A stretch of DNA of 64,000 bases from the NCBI GenBank assembly GCA_021234155.1, contig JAJEKV010000034.1, positions 372,001-436,000 of the forward strand, written 5' to 3'. The translations under genes and the position numbers were made by a program. Below the pieces are notes generated by a model that was not told the DNA's origin, searched no databases, and saw only the letters and a program-made list of their open reading frames with translations. Origin of the DNA: Isoetes taiwanensis. Taxonomy: Eukaryota; Streptophyta; Lycopodiopsida; Isoetales; Isoetaceae. This document shows positions 56,263 to 64,000 of the stretch, in pieces (position 1 is the first letter of the stretch; every line of letters starts with the position of its first letter).

Positions 56263-58650
56263 TGCTACCAATGTGGCATAACATAAAAAATACTATCTAT
56301 CTAAGTTGAACTGAGTGGTAATTATCCAGAATAAAGGACTATTAGGTTGAAGCGAGTGGTAATTATCCAGAATAAAGAAGGAGAACCTGAAATATTTTTT
56401 TTGGGATGAACTACAAAGTGCAATATATACGTCTTTTTTAGACCCTCATGTCAATAATCTGGAAAAAGGAAAATGGGGTCCTTAGATTCCCTGAGGTGAA
56501 AAGGCGTATTTGTCTTGAAATTGATATGTTTGTTTTTCTTTTTTTGCCTTCAGGTTTTAGGGTTTTTCTTTTTCTTTTTTCTTTTTTCTTTTTGATACGG
56601 TGGGTCTTTTGGAAACATATGGCAATGAGCTTTTTGGGCACTTATTTCTGCACTAGATGGCATGGTTTTGAAAGATCATGGTGGACAACGCTTGCTTCTT
56701 GTAGTTGTTATTACAGTATGCTCTTATCCCGTTGAACCATTTTGTGTTGTCTAGTTTCCGTCCTTGTCTTGTGCGGTTGTGGATTCGGCTGTTGTTTTGT
56801 TGTGGAGAAATTTTGGTATCAATTCTATGGGTCGTAAGTAGGATTATGGTGCAGCATGGCAATTTCTAGGATGTGTTTTATTCACGATTCACCCAAGTTT
56901 TCTACTGTGTGTGATAATTGTGGTCTCTATTCTTACTCTTGTTGGTATGAGAAAAGCTACCAGGGCGGCCGAGGACATTGTTGGGTGCTCTAAGAATGTG
57001 AGTGAGGATTTGAAAGAGAAAAAGAAGGGCAAAGGCTGTTCCAGCTTGGGAACACTAGATTCAGTTATGTGTCTGTAACTCTTTCGTGTAGTGGTATGAA
57101 CATTCATATGTTTTTCTTTGGTAACTTGACAGATTTTTTGAGAGTCAAATATATGGCTGATGCCCAGGGGTATCACCAATGTAAGCCGTATGTACCATGT
57201 GCGTGGATGATAAGGGGTTTTGTATACGTATGAGTAAAATAAGGTTATTTGGTTTTGAATCCATATCCCTATGACTAGGGGTCGTTGTTGGCGAGATAGA
57301 CCTTCTCGTATGGTACAAGATGGGGTTAATCTTCTAATTTCTAGCTAGGAAGGAGTGGGTCTTGGAACATGACAGATTTATAGTTTACCTACACAAGTCT
57401 TTGAGTTATATGTTAACTTAAGATCATGAAAACCTTTCCAATACATACTCATACTGAACAAATCATTCTTTAACTCTTTAGTTCACTTTGCTCCATTATC
57501 CACAAATCGTTTGCAATATTTATACGATAAGGGGTATGTCATATGTTAAGATGCGTTTTGTATTTATACGAGAAGGATCATTGGTATTACAAAAGAATAT
57601 CATATAAACTAGAAAAGAGGTCGCCCTAACGGGCGGCCTCTTTTCTTTCGCACTAAATGCTCGGCCTACTTGGACAAATGCACTCATCTCTACATACAGC
57701 TTTAAGGACATAGCTTGTGTCATTTGTGCACATGTGAGGGGATTAAACCAATTGACATGGTTGAAAAGAGGTGATGCAAGTACTGGGATGATGCGCACAC
57801 AAAGAATGAGATAGAGGTCTCATTTGACAGTGATGATTCTATTGACATCTTTAGGCCAGATGTCCCTCTACCATTTAAACCAGAGTACATCCCTCTAAAT
57901 TTGGTGTTAATTTATTTTATTTGTATTTCATTATGTGTTGTAAAGTGTGATGGCGAGGTGTTGAAGTTAATGATGAGCTTTTTTTATTTATTGAAGGCAA
58001 TATATATTAAGGGTATAATATGTACATAGTTGTACATACTAGTACATATGAGTACAAAAAAAGTTGCCTTTTTTGAAAGGGGGGACAACCCTCGTAGTGA
58101 TATGCCAAAAATCAAAAAATACTTTTTGGTAGGAAGTTGTACCTTCATAAAACTACCAAAAAAAACAAGATAGAGAAGTTGAGCCCAGTAGTTATATCAT
58201 AGAAAACTTTATGAAAACAAATGAACAAAATGTATCAGGTGGGGCTCTTCCTCTTGTCCCTTTGACCTGCTCCTCTGGTGAAAGAGATAAATAAGCAGTA
58301 GGTGCATTCACATGAGCTAGTCATCCTTGGATTGTGTCTTCCATGAGCATCCGCTGTTGAGAAGATCAGGCTCTGCTTAGCATCATAATCCTCTTTGCAT
58401 GAGCAATCGCATAGCAGTGATCTCTGTGGGCATGAGTTGTAGTTCCAAATTGATCCAGCTATAAGGCATTGATCTGCATGTTGATCCAGTCCCATTTGAT
58501 ATTTTTGAAGAGGAATATGGTGTTACCTGCATGGAAAGAGAGATTAGTTTGCTAAAGAAACTTCAATGTTCAGATAATATCGTATTTGACTTGTTGGATC
58601 ACTGTGTTCGACCCTATAATGTCCTGCAGGATAGAGAAAAGGAAGCCTTT
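56263..58650. other. Gene-free stretch
   Basis: No gene was recognised. It contains a strong hairpin at 57612-57645 and otherwise AT-rich sequence with short frames. Confidence 0.35.
57612..57645. repeat. Strong GC hairpin with T-rich tail
   Basis: The arms GAAAAGAGGTCGCCC and GGGCGGCCTCTTTTC pair over 15 bp with one G-T-type mismatch around a TAAC loop. Its shape resembles a bacterial intrinsic terminator, but nothing bacterial surrounds it. Confidence 0.7.
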
Positions 58651-58659
58651 GATTGTGAC

Positions 58660-60800
58660 CAACGAGAAATTATGAATCTGGAATTCATTGGAGGCTAACT
58701 TTATAATTCATTTGGCCCTAAGGCATTTTTGGAAAAGATGCTCTTCACATTCTAAACCCTAAAGCATCTTTCACGGAGGTTGGATTGAGCCATCCCCAGC
58801 ATCTCTTGATATTAGTGGCCAGAGCTTTATGCCAAAGTTGCCAGATGAAAGATATAATTTTAAATTGCACCAAGCTGTTTCATAGGAAGATAAAGTTATG
58901 GAAGCACCTCTCGGTTGACATTCCTTATTTGGTATGAACAGTCATAGACATGTTCTGAATGAGGAAACAATAGGCCTTCTTAACCTTCAAACCTGTAATA
59001 TCATTGTTGTGCCAGTGGATATCTTGGTCATGCCAAAAGCTCTCAATGAAGTAGGCTTTGACTGCAGTGTAAAGAAGTTCATCTGCTTGACCAAGGTGAG
59101 CAATAATTGAATTATGAAACTCAATGAACTCATTAGCATCAAAGGGATGAGAGATATGAGTGATATCATAATTCATCCAATCCTTGAACTGTAAATAGCA
59201 AGATAGAGGTTTGGGTTGTTGAGGACAAGAGCCAAATTTTAGAAATTTGATTGATCCGTGGACAGTCCTTCTTTCCAACAGTACATTCCTCTTACCGAAT
59301 TCCACGCTTTGATCCACTTTTTAATAATTTCTGGAGTACTACTAAGAATAGTAAATGGGAAGAAGATGCTCTCAGCAAGAGCATCTTGACATTTCGCCAT
59401 CAAAAGGGGTGGCATCTTCCGAAATAGTGTCTAATAAAGATCACGCTTAATCAAATTGTAGTCAGCCAATCCCTGCTTTTTGATATTAATAACATCCAAA
59501 CCCCCAAGTTTCTTCTTTTTGCATCGTTCGTCCACGAAGATTGGCATCCAGCATTTTCGATTTCCTTCACTGGTTATGAATCTCCCAATTATGCCATGTA
59601 GCTTGTTAGAGACTTTTTTGGACACCGTAAATATGGATGATTGATAGACATATGAAGATGAAATAATTAGCATTAGCAATAATTGCCCGTCCTTGTTTAG
59701 ATAAAGACTTACTATTGAGAAGGTCGGCCTTCTTGCTGAAATTTTCAATGATTCCATTCCAGAGATCACTGGCATTGATTCTTATGGTGAGTGGAACCCA
59801 AGAATTTTAGATTTGGTAGTTGAAAGGATGTACTCACAACCAAGGGACTGAGCTGAGTACTCTCCTAGCTGGAAATCTCTAGCAATAAGCTTAGACTTGA
59901 CTAGATTGACTTTGCAATCATAACACTACCAAAATCTTGAAGCACATGAATATTCATAATAGTATTGATATCTACACTTATAAATAAAAAGGTCTGCAAA
60001 GTGAGCATTAAGGAAATGTTGAGCTATTTAATTCTAAGGAACATCAATCCTTTTATATAGTCTAGATTACCAGCAAAATTGAAAGCCCCATTGAGCGCCC
60101 CCGTGACAATTAAGAACAGAAATGGATCTAAGAATAGAATAGAATAGAATAGAAAGGGACATCCCTATTTTACTCCTCTTCTAATATCAAAGAACAGACT
60201 GCATTTCCCATTTATTAGCACTGTTGATCTAGATGGTCATAAATGTGCCTAGCTTCCTTAGAGAAACCAAGCCTCTGACGGCATTTGATTAAAAAAATCT
60301 AACTTGTTGTGTCGAATGCCTTGGTGATGTCAAGTTTGAGGAGTGCAATATCTTGCTTAGAGTCCTTGGCCCAATGCATCTCAATAGCAACCATGGTTAC
60401 ATTATCCAAAATGAATATGTCTTTAAGATAAACGCTCTGGGTGTTTGAGATTATCCTGTAGGAGCCAGCCTGGAAGCAATAGTTGTTGAAATGATCTTGT
60501 ATATAACATTCGTAAGAGATATGGGCCTGTAATTTGAAAAAGAGACTAGCTCATCCATCTTAGAGATTATAATGATGAGTCTTGTATTAATCATATAATC
60601 CAGAATTTTGTGTAAAAGAAACTCATTTACATATGTTAATAACATATATTCCAATAATAGGCCATGCCTATTTGTAAAATTCTGCTGATAAACCATCAGG
60701 GCCTGGAACCTTACCATTGTCCATGCCTTTTATTATTGTCTAGAGCTCTTCAGAAGTAAAAGGAGCATGAATAGAGGAATTCTATTGATCATTAACCATA
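58660..60800 (-). pseudogene. Decayed L1-like LINE (RT to zf-RVT)
   Basis: On the - strand from about 60800 the fragments run in order. They are MDNGKVPGPDGLSAEFYK, YRPISLTNVIYKIISTTIAS, a stop-filled RT core with RRGVK-GCPF, and near 59700-59450 KKVSNKLHGIIGRFI with KKKLGGLDVINIKKQGL. Near 58880-58700 the tail has IWQLWHKALATNIKRCWGWL, the zf-RVT region. The frame is broken many times. This is the usual domain order of plant L1-type ORF2, without its endonuclease part. Confidence 0.8.
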
Positions 60801-60880
60801 GCCTGGGATTTTATGAACTTATCAATATGACCTTGTTTCTCAATGTTAATGGTGCCTAGGCCTCCATTCTTTTTTGTTTT
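60784..60880 (-). pseudogene. Second LINE ORF2 fragment next to a MITE
   Basis: KNGGLGTINIEKQGHIDKFI on the - strand is the same RT C-terminal motif as KKKLGGLDVINIKKQGL at about 59490. It belongs to a different LINE copy, cut by the MITE that begins near 60880. Confidence 0.55.
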
Positions 60881-61263
60881 AATTAATACAACCATTGGGT
60901 CCAACAAATTTAACTTAAAATCCCCCTTAAACCCCCTTTGGTTTGGGTGCATATTCACTCCGGGTAACAAGAGCTGTTGGATAGGCATATTCACCCCTTA
61001 TTCCTTAATCTACACCGTACGTAAAGTTCCTCGTTTGTGGGGTATGCAAGTACAAACTTTGCTATACTGTATAACAAGATTCGCAAAATACTATAAGATT
61101 TCAAGCGGAATACTATATGGTGTTGATTTTGTACGTGCAAAATACAATTATGAGGACTCTCGCTGCCCTACGTCACCCTCCGTGTGAATATGCACCCAAA
61201 CCAAAGGGGGTTTAAGAGGGATTTTAATTTAAATTTGTTGGACCCAATGGTTGTGTTAATTAA
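60880..61263. mobile_element. MITE with long inverted repeats, about 384 bp
   Basis: The left arm (60880 to about 60962: TTAATTAATACAACCATTGG, GTCCAACAAATTTAA, CCCCCTTTGGTTTGGGTGCA) is repeated in inverse order at about 61183-61263 with few mismatches. The arms are about 80 bp. The long, nearly perfect arms make it a strong hairpin former. The target duplication is uncertain because the ends merge into AT-rich TTAATTAA. Confidence 0.75.
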
Positions 61264-61307
61264 TGTCAATGGTAGTTATGTGCTGGTTGTTAATGTCAAT
61301 GGTTGTT

Positions 61308-61423
<116 letters not shown>

Positions 61424-61525
61424 TATTTTTATGTCAATGGTTGTTATGTGTTGGTTGTTATGTGTTGGGGGATTTAATTTTTATATGTTGGATGTTAATG
61501 GTTTGTGTTGCAAAAAAAAAATTTT

Positions 61526-61540
61526 GGCCCCTTCGGGGCC
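61526..61540. repeat. Short perfect GC hairpin
   Basis: GGCCCCTTCGGGGCC forms a 6-bp GC stem with a TTC loop and follows an A/T tract. Confidence 0.7.
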
Positions 61541-62172
61541 TTAGGGACGTCCCCTCCCGGTGTGACAAAAATTTTAGAATTTAAACCAGAAAAAAACTAG
61601 AATTCATTTGAGGCTTTCATCACCTGTATTTTGAATTTCATCACAATAAAACAAATAGAGCATAAGTAAAAGTTACCATAAAGATAGAGTGGATTGATCC
61701 CATTATTCTGAAAGTCATAAAGTTTGCAACACCCATACACAAACATTTTTCAACTGGAATTTAACAGCAGCCTTTGGCCTCCATGGATTCTTGTGGTGAG
61801 AAACCAAAGTGGAAAACTTTTCTGCTTGTTAGCACAAGGATCTAGAAGCCTTGCAATTTGCTTAATAACTGCCTCAAAATCTAAAAATGCATGGGAATTT
61901 TTTGCAACCTTCATTCGGAATGAGCGCAATCCTGTATTAATCAGCTGGTAGGATGTGAAAGCCTACCAAACCCGGCCGAAAAATTGCTGTTTTAGCATAG
62001 ATAACTTAACCAAACATATCCATATCATACACTATCAAAAAGATCTCGGAGAGAGCTTTCCAACGCAATAAAAATCATCTCAAACAGAGCTCTGGATCAA
62101 AAGTTATGATAAGAAACGCGTGTTGCCATGGGAAAACCGCACTACATGCGCCCTTCAAGCCCTTCATGTGCC

Positions 62173-62346
62173 CATTATGCACCACACATACAAAAAGAGG
62201 GCTTTTGTTGTGAGCCATTGGTTGTTGACCATTATGCACCACACACAAAAAGAGGGCTTTTGCTGTGAGCCATTGGTTGTTGACCATTATGCACCACACG
62301 CACAAAAAAGGGGCTTTTGTTGTGAGCCATTGGTTGTTGACCATTG
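62173..62346 (+). repeat. Three tandem copies of a 55-60 bp unit
   Basis: Units starting cattatgcaccacac at about 62173, 62230 and 62285 each continue to gagccattggttgttgacc. They differ by a few bases. Confidence 0.85.
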
Positions 62347-62559
62347 GAAAAAAAAAAGGCTAAAATCAATGGCTCAGAAATGGTGCACTCTAGATGTACG
62401 CATTAGTACATCCATTTGAATACATCACGAAATCATAAGAAAACCTTAGTGAAAAGCATACAAAAACACAAAGAAAACCCTCTGTTATTATGCTACATAT
62501 TGTCATTGATACAGGTTGCCAACATCTCTTGTTCTAAATACAAGTTATAAACCTGCCAA

Positions 62560-63718
62560 TAATGCTTTGCAATTTATTAGATACCTTTTTAGCAGCAATA
62601 ATAACCGAATATTTATAAACTTGGGACGAGGATATCACAAAGTTAGCAATTATAGCTCCACCATTTTTGGATAGATATTTAGAGTTTAGAGTATTAAGCT
62701 TTTTATAGAACTTGTCTATTATATTGATCCACAGCTCTGAGGCATTATATATACTGGCAAATGGTATCCCCAGAAAAAATTATTTCGTGCTAGGGGAACT
62801 ATACTTACAACCCAGAAGGTCGGCCATCTGCTTTCCTTTATCTTCATCCCTTGCTTGAATTGCTGACTTGGCAGGATTTACTTTGCATCATCCAAATTCA
62901 GTAAGAATCTGTTGAGTGTTTTCTAATGGAGTTGTGGTCCATAGATATCTGAACGAATGTATCATCTGCAAAGTGACCATTAAGGATTTGGTCTACCTGA
63001 GAATTTTCAGGAAGATCTACACCCTTAATTAAGTTAGTACTTTTGGCCTCATCCATTTTACTGTGAAGAGCCTATGACAATCAAAAAAAGAAAAGGGGCA
63101 GGGGGCAACCTTGTTTGACACCTCTCTGGTTGGAGAAAAAAGGGTTGCGCTCACCATTTATAACAATCGACCTCGAGTTCTTAAGAATAGCCTTGAAGAA
63201 GTCAATGCTATCTTCATTGAACCCCAAAGTTCTGCATTTTTTATAGAGAAAATTCCAGCTTATAGTATCGAAGGTTTTGGTGATGTCTAATTTGAGAAGA
63301 GCCACATCTTGTCTCGAGTATTTAGCCCACTAAAGTCTCAAGATAGCAGTAACTACATTGTCAAGGATAAATCTATCCTTAAGATATGTTGATTGGGAAC
63401 TGCCGATAACACAGTCAAGTATCTTCTTCAATCTTGCAGCAATAGCACCTGAAATTATCTTGTAAATCACATTAGATAAAGAAATTGGCCTATAATTAGA
63501 GAAGGAACCATGAGAATCAATTTTTGGGATAAGAGCAATAAAGCTTGTATTGATTCTTGCATCCAAACATTTCCCTTCTAAACTCATTGGCAATCATAGT
63601 GATGCAATCCCCCAAAATTGGCCAAGATTTTTTAAAGATCTCGGCTGGGAGGCCATCAGGCCCTGGGGTTTTGCCATTATCCATGTTGTTGATAACCTCC
63701 CTAATGTGACGTTCTCTA
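62560..63718 (-). pseudogene. Decayed L1-like LINE reverse transcriptase
   Basis: On the - strand, beginning near 63718, the order is HIREVINNMDNGKTPGPDGL, INTSFIALIPKIDSHGSFSN followed by YRPISLSNVIYKIISGAIAA, then DRFILDNVVTAILRL. These are followed by LLKLDITKTFDTISWNFLYK and RGVKQGCPLPLFFF. The frame breaks between blocks. The first blocks match LINE RT domains 0-2 and the GVKQGCPL block domain 4. The 5' (endonuclease) part is missing; at about 63718 the sequence changes to LTR-like DNA. Confidence 0.8.
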
Positions 63719-64000
63719 CCAAATATACGACGCCCAGTCGTACATCTCGCAGGAAATCCTCCATCCAGCCCTGCGGCCGCATGGGCCCTCCGTGTATCCC
63801 GCACCCCAAGTTGTCCTTGGTGTGGAAAGGGGACACAAAGATGTCTTGCACGCCCTACCCCTATGGGCTCCTATAATAGCGGAAGCATAACATAATGTCA
63901 GCACTAACAATAACAATGCATCTAACTACCTCGAAGGGCAGCACATTCGTACATTTATAGATATAACAAAGATATCAACATGCCAAAAAATATGAGAGCT
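63719..64000 (-). mobile_element. Inverted relative of the 1841-3412 LTR, 3' part
   Basis: Read on the - strand, the right edge shows the same order of phrases as 3150-3400: cccttcgaggt, ttgttattgtt, atgcttccgc, a GC-rich block with ggagggcccatg, then tggaggatttcctgcg and tcgtatat. It ends about 20 bases short of the CGTCACA terminus, where it abuts the LINE. It is therefore a diverged, truncated member of the same LTR family running off the window. Confidence 0.4.

Overview
The window is nuclear DNA of a land plant. Two intron-rich plant genes are complete in it: a G-type cyclin-dependent kinase on the + strand (25773-28612) and the ribosome-assembly GTPase BMS1 on the - strand (47422-55125). 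They are embedded in a sea of degenerate transposons. Long repeat-filled intergenic distances and many decayed LTR, LINE, MITE and SINE-like copies suggest a large genome such as that of a fern or another non-flowering vascular plant. That taxonomic guess is weak.

Layout. 1-3700: a Ty3-like 3' LTR (1841-3412, TGTGACG...CGTCACA) with part of its internal region upstream and a diverged second copy of the LTR end downstream. 4475-4717: a small inverted-repeat element. 7979-9870: a terminal-inverted-repeat element with GGAAACCCTTCC arrays, carrying what looks like a captured first exon of a vacuolar H+-pyrophosphatase gene. 13844-23055: a decayed Ty3/gypsy element (gag, protease, RT, RNase H, integrase), split between RNase H and integrase by a younger non-autonomous LTR element (17908-21841, 449-bp LTRs, 5-bp target duplication CAGAC). 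23080-24260: a decayed LINE RT on the - strand. 24301-24905: a stop-riddled partial duplicate of CDKG exon 1, then the intact seven-exon CDKG. 28613-42296: mostly gene-free sequence with short tandem duplications, a LINE remnant and a Mutator-like MITE (41631-41850).

42305-46755 is the most unusual segment. It is a 4.45-kb hAT-like transposon (imperfect inverted ends beginning YAGGGTTYAAG, 8-bp duplication GTGCAGAA) with no recognisable transposase. On its - strand it carries an apparently intact seven-coding-exon gene for a 593-residue tyrosine-recombinase-fold protein of the Crypton/DUF3504 (KIAA1958, ZMYM, QRICH1) type. All splice phases join in frame and the Arg, Arg, His and Tyr active-site positions are present, with Lys in place of the box-II His.

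47422-55125 is BMS1: 18 exons and 1188 residues, with one intron that looks like a U12-type AT-AC intron and one GC-AG intron. 55126-64000 returns to repeats: SINE-like tRNA-derived sequences, two decayed L1-like LINEs (about 58660-60800 and 62560-63718), a long-TIR MITE, a (GATA)n microsatellite, and at the right edge an inverted relative of the LTR seen at 1841-3412.

The two host genes are unrelated in function: CDKG in cell-cycle and splicing control, BMS1 in small-subunit ribosome assembly. There are no operons. Everything else is mobile-element history. All exon boundaries were derived by eye from splice sites, reading frame and family knowledge; no searches were run.
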